Part shown: positions 37,453-45,735 of the stretch, piece after piece
How positions within the stretch are numbered: the stretch's first letter is position 1
How the letters are laid out: every line of letters starts with the position of its first letter
DNA from: Arthrobacter oryzae
GTDB lineage: Bacteria; Actinomycetota; Actinomycetes; Actinomycetales; Micrococcaceae
DNA length: 64,000 nt
Reading direction: 5' to 3'
Assembly (NCBI RefSeq): GCF_003634095.1
Contig: NZ_RBIR01000001.1
Coordinates: 310,001 to 374,000 of the forward strand
The notes under the pieces: model-generated
What the model was told of the DNA's origin: nothing
The model's input: only the letters and a program-made list of their open reading frames with translations
Database searches by the model: none
Program-made: the position numbers and the translations under genes

Positions 37453-37698
37453 ATGAGAGTAACTATCGCCGAAACCGTGGCCATGATGGCCATCGGTGAC
37501 GGGGTCCTCGGAGCGTTGTTTCCGGTCGAGCACTGCACCCGGTGGGATGTCGGCCCGAAGCCGTGGCGTGAGTGCATGCGCATGTTCGCCAGGCATCCCG
37601 AGATAACGCGGACTATCAGTGTTCTGCAGATCGCCCTCGGCATTGCATGGGCCGCGAGCCTGCCTGCGACACCGGTGAAAGGCAAAGCCCGCACCTAG
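37453..37698 (+). CDS. Small hypothetical protein with a C-terminal hydrophobic helix, 81 aa
   Basis: I do not recognise a family. ATG 37453 is 7 nt after GGAGG (37441-37445), a clear ribosome-binding site, which argues that this is a real gene. The protein has a mildly hydrophobic N-terminus (AETVAMMAIGDGVLGALF), two Cys (EHCTRW, RECMRM) and one likely membrane helix near the end (TISVLQIALGIAWAASL). Arginine and tryptophan are frequent in the middle. The longer frame from 37324 is rejected. Confidence 0.6.
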   Translation: MRVTIAETVAMMAIGDGVLGALFPVEHCTRWDVGPKPWRECMRMFARHPEITRTISVLQIALGIAWAASLPATPVKGKART

Positions 37699-37763
37699 GA
37701 GCCGGCGCCTGGTGTGCGTTCCGGGAGCGACCTCCGCTCCGACGGATCCCGGCGAATGCCGCA

Positions 37764-38411
37764 CTACTGCACTGGATCCGTCACGAGGATCCGCACCGAG
37801 CACAGCTCCGCCGCGGCCTTCTTCAGGACCGCGGCGCGCGGGTCCGGGACGTCCAGGAACGCCAGCCGCGGCAGGCCGGCGTAGCGCTTCAGCACGGGCT
37901 CGGCGAGCACCTGATCGGCGAGCGTGCGGTCGCCGCCCGGCGCGAGGTACTCGATCGGGTGCGGGGCGAAGATTCTGCCGGCGTGCTCGGCGACCGCCTC
38001 CACGAGGGCATCGGCCTGGTTGGCCCGCCGCCGGGCGAACCGCTGCTGGGACCAGCCCCCGGCAGCGGTCCGTGACTGGACGTGGCGCGTGCCGGTCTTG
38101 GACGCGAGCACGGCGCCGCCGCTGACCACGGCCACCGAATAACCGCCGCGGCGGACCAGCACGGTGCCGATGGTCCGCGGCTGCCCGGCCAGGGCGGCCA
38201 GCCGCGTCACCGCGTCGCCGCCGCGTCCGGGCCGGCCGTCCACGGGCCAGGGCGCCTGCAGCAGCGCCACCGCGCCGTCCGCGGCGCTCAGCCGCAGGCC
38301 GGCGTCGAGCTCGTCTTCCACCACGGCGCCATGGCTCGCCGCGAAGCGCTCCACCCACCCCGCCAACCGGCCGCCGGAGACAAAGGCCACACGGGACTCG
38401 GGGCTGGACAT
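37764..38411 (-). CDS. acVLRF1-type peptidyl-tRNA hydrolase (Vms1/release-factor-like)
   Basis: This 215-aa protein matches the actinobacterial Vms1-like release-factor-1 family (VLRF1). It has a central beta domain (GTVLVRRGGYSVAVVSGG), then the hallmark loop GGWSQQRFARRRANQ near 118-132, where the Gln of the G-x-S-Q stretch takes the place of the release-factor GGQ glutamine. Family members cleave peptidyl-tRNA on stalled or split ribosomes. It is divergent from rarA over 68 bp. The assignment rests on the loop and the length. Confidence 0.78.
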   Translation of the reverse strand: MSSPESRVAFVSGGRLAGWVERFAASHGAVVEDELDAGLRLSAADGAVALLQAPWPVDGRPGRGGDAVTRLAALAGQPRTIGTVLVRRGGYSVAVVSGGAVLASKTGTRHVQSRTAAGGWSQQRFARRRANQADALVEAVAEHAGRIFAPHPIEYLAPGGDRTLADQVLAEPVLKRYAGLPRLAFLDVPDPRAAVLKKAAAELCSVRILVTDPVQ

Positions 38412-38467
38412 GGCGGGTCTCCGTTGGGGTAGTCGGGCGGGGTGTCGGGGCGGGCAGGAACTAGAAG

Positions 38468-38473
38468 TAGCCT
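38468..38473 (+). promoter_or_regulatory. -10 element giving a possible leaderless rarA message
   Basis: TAGCCT is followed by six bases (ATCTAT) and then the GTG start of rarA. There is no Shine-Dalgarno sequence. The position fits leaderless initiation; no -35 match is evident. Confidence 0.4.
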
Positions 38474-38479
38474 ATCTAT

Positions 38480-39949
38480 GTGGATGATCTCTTTGGCGCA
38501 GGGCGGGACAATGCCGACGCAGGCGACGCCGACGCCGGCTATGACGACGGCGGAACTGACCAATCCGGCAGCGCCCGGTCCGCGGCGCGCTCCGCCGCCG
38601 GTGCAGGGTCGCCGCGGAGTCCGCTCGCCGTCCGGATGCGGCCGCGCACCCTGGATGACGTGGTGGGCCAGCAGCACCTCCTCGGCCAGGGCTCGCCGTT
38701 GCGCCAGCTCGCCGCCGGGTCTGACGCGACCGGCCCCGCGGGCCCCAGTTCGCTGATCCTTTGGGGGCCTCCCGGCACCGGCAAGACCACGCTCGCTCAC
38801 GTGATCGCGAAAGGACCCGGCCGGAAGTTCGTTGAACTGTCCGCCATCACCGCCGGCGTCAAGGACGTCCGCCGCGTGATGGACGAGGCCCTGACCGCGC
38901 GCGATCTGTTCAAGACCACCACGGTGCTCTTCCTCGATGAGATCCACCGTTTCAACAAGGCACAGCAGGACGCGCTGCTGCCCGGCGTCGAGAACCGCTG
39001 GGTGGTTCTGGTGGCGGCCACCACCGAAAACCCGTCGTTCTCCGTGGTGTCCCCGCTGCTTTCCCGCTCGCTGCTGCTGACCCTCAAACCCCTCACGGAC
39101 GCCGACGTCGAGGGCCTGCTCCAGCGGGCCGCCACGGATGTCCGCGGGCTGAACGGCAAAGCCGAACTCAGCCCCGACGCGCTGGCCCACCTCGTCCGCC
39201 TCTCCGGCGGCGATGCCCGCCGGGCGCTGACCGCCCTGGAGGCGGCCGCCGGTGTGGCGTTCGGGGACGCGGACGACGCCGACGGAATCGCCACGGCGGC
39301 GGAGAACGCTCCGGTGCAGATCGAACTCAAGCACACGGAGCGGGCCCTCGATGTCGCCTCCGTCCGCTACGACCGGGCCGGAGACCAGCACTACGACGTC
39401 GCCAGCGCCTTCATCAAGTCAATCCGGGGTTCCGACGTGGACGCCGCCCTGCACTACCTCGCCCGGATGCTCGAGGCGGGGGAGGACCCGCGGTTCGTGG
39501 CCCGCCGGATTGTGATTTCCGCGGCCGAGGACGTCGGCATGGCGGACCCGACCGCGCTCCAGACCGCCGTCGCAGCCGCCCAGGCTGTCCAGCTGATCGG
39601 GATGCCTGAGGGCCGGATTATTCTTGCCGAGGCCGTGGTTCACCTGGCCACCGCGCCGAAGTCCAACGCCGCCTATATGGGGATCAACCAGGCGATCGCG
39701 GACGTCAGGGCCGGGCTCGGGAACGGAATCCCGGCCCATTTGCGCGACGCCCACTACCCGGGCTCAAAACAGTTGGGCCATGGCAAGGGCTACAAGTACG
39801 CCCACGACGCCCCGCACGCCGTGGCCACCCAGCAGTACCCGCCGGACGATCTGGTGGGCCGCAATTACTACGAACCCACCGCCAACGGGGCCGAACGCGA
39901 CATTTCCACCCGGCTCGAACGGCTCCGGAAGATCATCCGCGGCAGTTGA
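38480..39949 (+). CDS. rarA: Replication-associated recombination ATPase RarA (MgsA)
   Basis: RarA (489 aa) is a clamp-loader-like AAA+ protein acting at stalled forks. The opening MDDLFGAG resembles other actinobacterial RarA proteins. After an Ala/Gly-rich linker come [15 protein letters not shown], Walker [11 protein letters not shown], Walker [20 protein letters not shown], and the C-terminal MgsA tetramerisation domain ([15 protein letters not shown], ending [19 protein letters not shown]). The GTG start has no ribosome-binding site and may be leaderless. The 272-bp gap downstream contains no gene I can support. Confidence 0.95.
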   Translation: MDDLFGAGRDNADAGDADAGYDDGGTDQSGSARSAARSAAGAGSPRSPLAVRMRPRTLDDVVGQQHLLGQGSPLRQLAAGSDATGPAGPSSLILWGPPGTGKTTLAHVIAKGPGRKFVELSAITAGVKDVRRVMDEALTARDLFKTTTVLFLDEIHRFNKAQQDALLPGVENRWVVLVAATTENPSFSVVSPLLSRSLLLTLKPLTDADVEGLLQRAATDVRGLNGKAELSPDALAHLVRLSGGDARRALTALEAAAGVAFGDADDADGIATAAENAPVQIELKHTERALDVASVRYDRAGDQHYDVASAFIKSIRGSDVDAALHYLARMLEAGEDPRFVARRIVISAAEDVGMADPTALQTAVAAAQAVQLIGMPEGRIILAEAVVHLATAPKSNAAYMGINQAIADVRAGLGNGIPAHLRDAHYPGSKQLGHGKGYKYAHDAPHAVATQQYPPDDLVGRNYYEPTANGAERDISTRLERLRKIIRGS

Positions 39950-40221
39950 CGTTCCCCTGGATATTGCCCCCAAACGGCCCTGACCGGCGGCTGGCCTGCC
40001 GCGCCCCGCGGTGCCGGAATCCACCGTTGACACCGGGACCAAGAGGTCTAACGTGGAAAGAGGAACTACGTCAGCACGGATCTGCTGGCTGTTCGTGCGG
40101 CGCAGGGGACAGCGGCTCACTTCGCCGGCTCTGGCCACCCGGACCCCGGAACGGCAGCCGGCTTCGTTTCACCCAAGATCTTCCAGCGAAAGCGTCTCCG
40201 CCCGTCCCCAGGTAGGGTCCT

Positions 40222-40620
40222 ATGACCATCAATTGCGTTACCGCCATGGCAGTCAAGTCCTTCGATCTGCCCGACAGGAAACGGTGCCCGGACAAGGCCG
40301 AATTCGATCTGTGCACCGTGAACGATTACTCGGTCGCCAAGCTGATCCTCGGCCCGGGCTGGCGGTGGTCTGTGGATACCAGACCGTACGAGCAGACCGA
40401 CGTCTGCCTGCACCACCATCTGGGCTTCTGCATCTCCGGGATGATGGAGGTCGAGACGGCTGAAGGGCTGCACTCCCTGATCCACGCCAACGACACCTAC
40501 GCCATTCCACCGGGCCATGACGAATGGGTTGTGGGCACGGAGCCCTTTGTGGCCGTGGAATTCATAGGTGCGGCGTCGTTCGTGCGCAGGGCAGGCCGCG
40601 GCGTGCACGCCCGCATCTGA
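40222..40620 (+). CDS. Cupin-domain protein, 132 aa
   Basis: A single cupin barrel: the first metal motif is in CLHHHLGFCISGMMEVE (residues about 56-72) and the second in IPPGHDEWVVG. Three adjacent histidines suggest a bound metal. The role is unknown; such small cupins can be sensors, isomerases or dioxygenases. ATG 40222 follows GGTAGGG by 5 nt; ATG 40246 is the alternative. It sits alone between rarA and rpsD. Confidence 0.75.
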   Translation: MTINCVTAMAVKSFDLPDRKRCPDKAEFDLCTVNDYSVAKLILGPGWRWSVDTRPYEQTDVCLHHHLGFCISGMMEVETAEGLHSLIHANDTYAIPPGHDEWVVGTEPFVAVEFIGAASFVRRAGRGVHARI

Positions 40621-40807
40621 ATGGGGACGCCGGCCGGATCATGGTAGGCTGGTTCGTTGTCTGGCAAGGCACGGACGCACAATCCATTGAAACTTCGCGT
40701 TTGATGAGGGTTGCCCTGTGCCCAGTAGCAAAAGGCAGCGGTTGGCCGATGCTCTCCATCGTGGAGGCCAGTAACACTGACACACCGCAGATATTGGAAG
40801 GACACAA

Positions 40808-41434
40808 GTGGCTAACAACACTCGTGCTCGCCGTACCGCACGCCTTTCGCGTGCACTCGGCATCGCTCTGACCCCCAAGGCCGCCAAGTACATGGAGCGC
40901 CGTCCGTACGGCCCCGGTGAGCATGGCCGTGCCCGCAAGAAGCAGGACTCCGACTACGCCGTACGTCTGCGCGAAAAGCAGCGTCTGCGCGCCCAGTACG
41001 GCATCCGCGAAGCCCAGATGACCCGTGCATTCGAAGAAGCACGCCGTACCAAGGGCCTGACCGGTGAAAACCTGATCGAACTGCTCGAAATGCGTCTTGA
41101 CGCCCTCGTGCTGCGTGCCGGCTTCGCCCGCACCATCGCCCAGGCCCGCCAGCTGGTTGTGCACCGCCACATCCTCGTTGACGGCATCCGCGTTGACCGT
41201 CCGTCTTTCCGCGTCGGTGAGGGCCAGCTGGTCCACGTTCACAGCCGCAGCGAGACCATGCCTCCGTTCCAGGTCGCAGCAGCCGGCGCTCACCGCGACG
41301 TCCTGCCGATGGTTCCGGCTTACCTGGACGTCAAGCTTGACGCCCTCCAGGCCCGACTGGTGCGTCGCCCCAAGCGTTCCGAGATCCCCGTGACCTGCGA
41401 AGAGCAGCTCGTCGTGGAATTCTACGCGCGCTAA
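40808..41434 (+). CDS. rpsD: 30S ribosomal protein S4
   Basis: S4 (208 aa) binds 16S rRNA early in 30S assembly. The opening ANNTRARRTARLSRALG and the S4 RNA-binding domain (LEMRLDALVLRAGFARTIAQARQLVVHRHILVDG) are clear. The N-terminus lacks the cysteine cluster of zinc-binding S4 forms. GTG 40808 lies after GGAAGGACACA. The gene stands alone rather than in the alpha operon, with a leader of about 150 nt (possible -10 TAGGCT at 40643-40648) and a strong terminator. Confidence 0.97.
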   Translation: MANNTRARRTARLSRALGIALTPKAAKYMERRPYGPGEHGRARKKQDSDYAVRLREKQRLRAQYGIREAQMTRAFEEARRTKGLTGENLIELLEMRLDALVLRAGFARTIAQARQLVVHRHILVDGIRVDRPSFRVGEGQLVHVHSRSETMPPFQVAAAGAHRDVLPMVPAYLDVKLDALQARLVRRPKRSEIPVTCEEQLVVEFYAR

Positions 41435-41448
41435 TCAAAGGCACCACC

Positions 41449-41488
41449 TACAAAGAAGCCCGTGGCAAGCGCCGCGGGCTTCTTTGTA
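41449..41488 (+). terminator. Terminator after rpsD
   Basis: An 18-bp stem (41449-41466 with 41471-41488, one G-T wobble) surrounds AAGC. The distal arm ends in TTCTTTGTA, giving a T-rich end. Confidence 0.92.
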
Positions 41489-41612
41489 TGTAAGGTACTT
41501 GGGGGAGTTCCCCGGGAGCCGTTTCTGCTTGCCGGCAGAAACTGCCGGCGAAATCCGTCGGGACCCGACGCAACGAGCAGGTATCCCCTGCAGTTCAAGG
41601 AGATGAGTGTCT

Positions 41613-41987
41613 ATGTCTGGTGGCGATATTGCCGGCCTGATCGCGGCTGGAGTGTTCGCACTGCTGGTCCTGCTGCTCGCCGTGCCGATCCTGAAGCTCG
41701 GGGGCGTGTTTGACGAAATAAGGACCTCCATCCGCTCGATCAGCGACGGCGCCACCCCGCTCATGGACGAAGTGACGGCCACGGTGTCCACCACCAACGA
41801 GCAGCTGAAGAAGGTCGACGGCATCGCCTCCAACGTCTCGGACGCCTCCGCCAACATTTCGGCGCTGTCCTCCCTCATGGCCGCCACCGTGGGCTCGCCG
41901 CTGATCAAGGTGGCTGCCTTCAGCTACGGCGTACGCTCCGCCTTCGCCAGCCGCAAAAAGCCCGCCACCGGCCGCCGCAGCCGCTAG
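41613..41987 (+). CDS. DUF948 domain membrane protein
   Basis: This 124-aa protein has one N-terminal transmembrane helix (IAGLIAAGVFALLVLLLAVPIL) and a heptad-like segment (MDEVTATVSTTNEQLKKVDG...) as in DUF948, a family with a predicted coiled coil and no firm function. It ends in a basic tail. AAGGAG at 41597-41602 serves ATG 41613 (10 nt) or GTG 41607 (4 nt). With the next gene it forms a pair upstream of alaS. Confidence 0.82.
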   Translation: MSGGDIAGLIAAGVFALLVLLLAVPILKLGGVFDEIRTSIRSISDGATPLMDEVTATVSTTNEQLKKVDGIASNVSDASANISALSSLMAATVGSPLIKVAAFSYGVRSAFASRKKPATGRRSR

Positions 41988-42007
41988 CCCTCCGGGAGAA
42001 CCTGCTA

Positions 42008-42274
42008 ATGAACAGAATTATTTGGATGGGAATCGGCGTCGCGATCGGCGTCATCGCCTTCCGTAAGATCACCGAAGCAAAGTCCGCACTCGGCCCCGAG
42101 GGACTCAACCGTGCCGTGGGGCGCCTGGCGGACGGCGTGTACGATTTCGCGGATGCAGTCCGTGCGGGAATGGGGGAGCGGGAAGCCGAACTCCGCTCCG
42201 CGCTCGGTATCGACACCACCATCGAGGCGGGCCCCGGCGGCCTGATCGCCCGCCGGGATGCAGTCCGGCGCTAG
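42008..42274 (+). CDS. DUF6167-like small membrane protein, 88 aa
   Basis: One N-terminal membrane helix (IIWMGIGVAIGVIAF) is followed by a soluble part (SALGPEGLNRAVGRLADGVYDFADAVRAGMGERE). It resembles the small DUF6167 proteins found upstream of alaS in actinobacteria; the role is unknown. ATG 42008 follows GGGAGAA. The stop lies 186 bp before alaS. Confidence 0.75.
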   Translation: MNRIIWMGIGVAIGVIAFRKITEAKSALGPEGLNRAVGRLADGVYDFADAVRAGMGEREAELRSALGIDTTIEAGPGGLIARRDAVRR

Positions 42275-42416
42275 CCGGGAGAGAATTACTAAGTACGGTG
42301 CCCTTCACGGGCGTCGGCAAGTTGGCACCACCCGGGAAGAGTCCTGGAATGACAGGGCGGCTCCGGTGCCGGACATCAGCTTGTCCCGCGGCACAGACGC
42401 GGGCCACACAACGCAA

Positions 42417-42443
42417 TGCATATTGAACGCAGTGCATATTGAA
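42417..42443 (+). repeat. Tandem 11-bp direct repeat before alaS
   Basis: TGCATATTGAA occurs at 42417-42427 and again at 42433-42443, 16 bp apart, ending 17 bp before the alaS ATG. The AT-rich units stand out locally. They could be promoter elements, a binding site, or part of the leader. Confidence 0.5.
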
Positions 42444-42460
42444 GGGTAAGAAATCAGCTC

Positions 42461-45139
42461 ATGAAGTCGCAGGAGATCACCAAGCGCTGGATCGACTTTT
42501 TTGTCAGCAAGGGACACACCGCCGTGCCCTCCGCCTCCCTGGTCTCCAGCGACCCCTCCCTGCTGTTCACGGTGGCCGGCATGGTTCCGTTCATCCCGTA
42601 CCTCACGGCCCGTGAAGAGGCCCCCTACCAGCGGGCCACCAGCGTGCAGAAGTGCATCCGGACCGGTGACATCGAGGAAGTCGGCAAGACCGCCCGTCAC
42701 GGCACCTTCTTCCAGATGTGCGGCAACTTCTCCTTCGGCGACTACTTCAAGGAAGACGCCATCAAGTTCGCGTGGGAGCTCCTCACCACCAGCGTGGACG
42801 ACGGCGGCTACGGACTGCCGCCGGAGCGGCTCTGGGTCACCGTCTACGAAGAAGACGACGAAGCCAAAGAGCTGTGGCTGAAGAACACCGGAGTCCCCGC
42901 CGAGCGCATCCAGAGGATGGGCAAGGCCGACAACTACTGGTCCACCGGCCAGCCTGGCCCGGCCGGCCCCTGCTCCGAGATCTACTACGACCGGGGTCCC
43001 GCCTACGGCGTCGAGGGCGGCCCCATTGCCGACGAGACCCGCTACGTCGAAATCTGGAACCTCGTCTTCATGCAGTACCAGATCGACAACGTCCGCTCCA
43101 AGGTGGACTTCGACATCACCGGCGAGCTGCCCAAGAAGAACATCGACACCGGCCTCGGCATGGAACGCCTCGCGATGATCCTGCAGGGCGTCGAGAACAT
43201 GTACGAGACCGACCAGGTCCGTCCCGTGATCGACCGTGCCGCGGCGCTGTCCGGCCGCGAGTACACCTCGGCCGAGACGCCTGAGGACCCGCACCACACC
43301 GACGACGTCCGGATGCGGGTCGTCGCCGACCACATCCGCTCGGCCCTCATGCTGATCGCCGACGGCGTGACCCCCTCCAACGAGGGCCGCGGCTACGTGC
43401 TGCGGCGCCTGATCCGCCGTGCAGTGCGCTCCATGCGCCTGCTGGGCGTCGAAAAGGCCTGCCTGCCCGAGCTTCTGCCGGCCTCGCGGGACGCCATGAA
43501 GGGCGTCTACCCGATCGTCGAGACCGACTTCGAGCGCATCAGCCGGATCGCCTACGCCGAAGAGAAGGCGTTCCTGCGCACCATCGCCTCCGGCACGGCC
43601 AGGCTCGAGGACGCCGTCAAGGAGTCCAAGGCCGCCAACCAGCCGCTGTCCGGCGCGGACGCCTTCGCCCTGCACGACACCTACGGCTTCCCGATCGACC
43701 TCACACTGGAGATGGCCGAGGAAGCCGGGCTCAAGGTCGACGAGCCCGAGTTCCGCAAGCTCATGCTTGAACAGCGCCAACGCGCCCAGGCCGACGCCAA
43801 GGGTAAGAAGGGCGCGCACGCTGACCTCAGCGCGTTCCAGGAACTCCTCTCGCAGGGCGAAACCGTCTTCACCGGCTACACCGAGCTCCAGGGCGAGTCC
43901 AAGGTCCGCGGCATCCTTTCCGCCGGCCGGAAGGTCTCCCAGGCCTCCACGGGTGACGAAATCGAACTGGTCCTCGCGGAGACCCCCTTCTACGCCGAGG
44001 CGGGCGGCCAGGCGGCCGATACAGGGCTCATCACCGGCGACGGCTTCGTCGTCGAGGTCTTGGACGTCCAGCGACCCGTCAAGGGCCTCAGTGTGCACAA
44101 GGCGATCGTCCGCGAAGGCGAAATCGGGTCCGACTCGCTGGTCCAGGCCGCCGTCGACCGGGAACGCCGCCACGCCGCCGAACAGGCGCACACTGGCACG
44201 CACATTGTGCATGCGGCCCTGCACCAGATCCTCGGCCCGGAGGCCCTGCAGCGCGGCTCATTCAACAAGGCCGGCTACCTGCGCTTCGACTTTGCCTGGG
44301 GTGAGGGCCTGAGCGCCGCAACCCGGTCCGAGATCGAGGAAGTCTCTAACATCGCCATCCGCAACAACTTCCGGGTGGAGACCAAGATCATGGGCCTCGC
44401 GGAGGCCAAGGCTCTCGGCGCGATGGCCCTGTTCGGCGAGAACTACGGCAACGAGGTCCGGGTCGTGGAGATTGACGGCGCCTGGTCCCGCGAACTCTGC
44501 GGCGGCACCCACGTCGAGAACACCTCCCTGATCGGCAGCCTGTCCCTGCTCGGCGAACAGTCCGTGGGGTCGGGAAACCGCCGCGTCGAAGCCTTCGTGG
44601 GCATGGACGCCTTCCGGCACCTCGCCGCGGAGCGGGCCCTGGTCACCGAGCTCACCGAAATGCTGAAGGTTCCCTCCGGGCTCCTCGCGGACCGGATCGC
44701 CAGCACGCTGACCAAGCTCAAGACCGCGGAAAAGGAGCTTGAGCGCCTGCGCAAGGCCCAGCTCACGGCTGCCGCGGCCCAGCTGGCCGGTACGGCAACG
44801 GATGCCGCCGGCGTGAAAGTGATCGCGCACGACGCCGGCCAGGTCAGCGGCGCGGATGATCTGCGCGGCCTGGCCCTGGACCTTCGGACCCGTCTTGGCT
44901 CCGAGGCCGCCGCTGTCGCCGTCGCAGGCGTCAGCAACGACCGTCCGGTGATCTTGATCGCCACGAACGAGGCCGCCCGGGCCGCCGGGGTGAAGGCCGG
45001 GGCCCTCGTCCGTCTGGCCGCCGGTGTGCTCGGCGGCGGCGGCGGCGGCAAGGATGACGTCGCCCAGGGCGGCGGCACCGACGCAGCCCAGGTCGGCGCT
45101 GCCCTGAGCGCCGTCGTGGACGCCATCACCCGGCGATAA
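42461..45139 (+). CDS. alaS: Alanine-tRNA ligase
   Basis: AlaRS (892 aa) charges tRNA-Ala. It shows the class II core (HTAVPSASLVSSDPSLLFTVAGM), the editing domain with HTGTH and CGGTH zinc motifs near 580 and 685, and a C-terminal C-Ala domain with a glycine-rich GGGGGGKDD segment, as is usual. The typical actinobacterial opening MKSQEITKRWIDFF marks the start. ruvX follows 11 nt later in the same transcript. Confidence 0.97.
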   Translation: MKSQEITKRWIDFFVSKGHTAVPSASLVSSDPSLLFTVAGMVPFIPYLTAREEAPYQRATSVQKCIRTGDIEEVGKTARHGTFFQMCGNFSFGDYFKEDAIKFAWELLTTSVDDGGYGLPPERLWVTVYEEDDEAKELWLKNTGVPAERIQRMGKADNYWSTGQPGPAGPCSEIYYDRGPAYGVEGGPIADETRYVEIWNLVFMQYQIDNVRSKVDFDITGELPKKNIDTGLGMERLAMILQGVENMYETDQVRPVIDRAAALSGREYTSAETPEDPHHTDDVRMRVVADHIRSALMLIADGVTPSNEGRGYVLRRLIRRAVRSMRLLGVEKACLPELLPASRDAMKGVYPIVETDFERISRIAYAEEKAFLRTIASGTARLEDAVKESKAANQPLSGADAFALHDTYGFPIDLTLEMAEEAGLKVDEPEFRKLMLEQRQRAQADAKGKKGAHADLSAFQELLSQGETVFTGYTELQGESKVRGILSAGRKVSQASTGDEIELVLAETPFYAEAGGQAADTGLITGDGFVVEVLDVQRPVKGLSVHKAIVREGEIGSDSLVQAAVDRERRHAAEQAHTGTHIVHAALHQILGPEALQRGSFNKAGYLRFDFAWGEGLSAATRSEIEEVSNIAIRNNFRVETKIMGLAEAKALGAMALFGENYGNEVRVVEIDGAWSRELCGGTHVENTSLIGSLSLLGEQSVGSGNRRVEAFVGMDAFRHLAAERALVTELTEMLKVPSGLLADRIASTLTKLKTAEKELERLRKAQLTAAAAQLAGTATDAAGVKVIAHDAGQVSGADDLRGLALDLRTRLGSEAAAVAVAGVSNDRPVILIATNEAARAAGVKAGALVRLAAGVLGGGGGGKDDVAQGGGTDAAQVGAALSAVVDAITRR

Positions 45140-45150
45140 GCGGATCCTCC

Positions 45151-45735
45151 ATGACTGAAGGAGCTGTGGCCGGCGTCTATCCCCGGGGTGTGAAGCTCGG
45201 GGTGGACGTCGGCACCGTCCGCGTGGGTGTGGCCCTCTGCGACCCCGAGGGGATCCTGGCGACTCCGCTGCGCACGCTGCAGCGGAACGTGAAGAAGAAC
45301 ACTGATGTGCGCATCCTGGCCGCCTTGGCCGCGGAGCTGAACGCCGTTGAGATCTTCGTGGGACTGCCGCGCACCATGCGGGGCGAAGAGCACGCCTCCG
45401 CCAGGATGGCCACAGACTATGCCCTCCTGCTGGCCCGGTCGCTGCAGGAGGCGGGAACGGACGTGCCCGTGCGCCTGATTGACGAGCGCCTCAGCACGGT
45501 GACAGCCCACCGCAACCTGCACGAAGCTGGCATGAGCAGCAGAAATCACCGTACAGTGGTTGATCAGGTTGCGGCGGCAGGTATTCTGCAACATGCGATT
45601 GATATGCAAAAGGCCAGGGGAACGGAGGTCGGAAACCGCGTGTACGCGGAGTCTGCGCCGGGGCCGACCGGAGACGGCGCACAGACCGGACCGGCAGTAC
45701 AGACGCACTCTTCAGACAATGGAAGGCTACAGTGA
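45151..45735 (+). CDS. ruvX: RuvX/YqgF-family Holliday junction resolvase-like nuclease
   Basis: This 194-aa RNase H-fold protein has the first acid in LGVDVGTVRVGVALCD, then IFVGLPRTMRG, LIDERLSTV and VDQVAAAGILQHA. YqgF/RuvX acts in 16S rRNA 5'-end processing and has been proposed as an alternative resolvase. The C-terminal 40 residues are extra and poorly conserved. It overlaps mltG by 4 nt. The alaS-ruvX-mltG-aroE order is shared with mycobacteria. Confidence 0.92.
   Translation: MTEGAVAGVYPRGVKLGVDVGTVRVGVALCDPEGILATPLRTLQRNVKKNTDVRILAALAAELNAVEIFVGLPRTMRGEEHASARMATDYALLLARSLQEAGTDVPVRLIDERLSTVTAHRNLHEAGMSSRNHRTVVDQVAAAGILQHAIDMQKARGTEVGNRVYAESAPGPTGDGAQTGPAVQTHSSDNGRLQ

Noticed and set aside
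39950-40221. Small gene in the rarA-cupin gap (a frame opens at 40011)
   Set aside because: The frame runs out of phase through the cupin gene, has no ribosome-binding site and an Arg/Ser-rich random-looking product.
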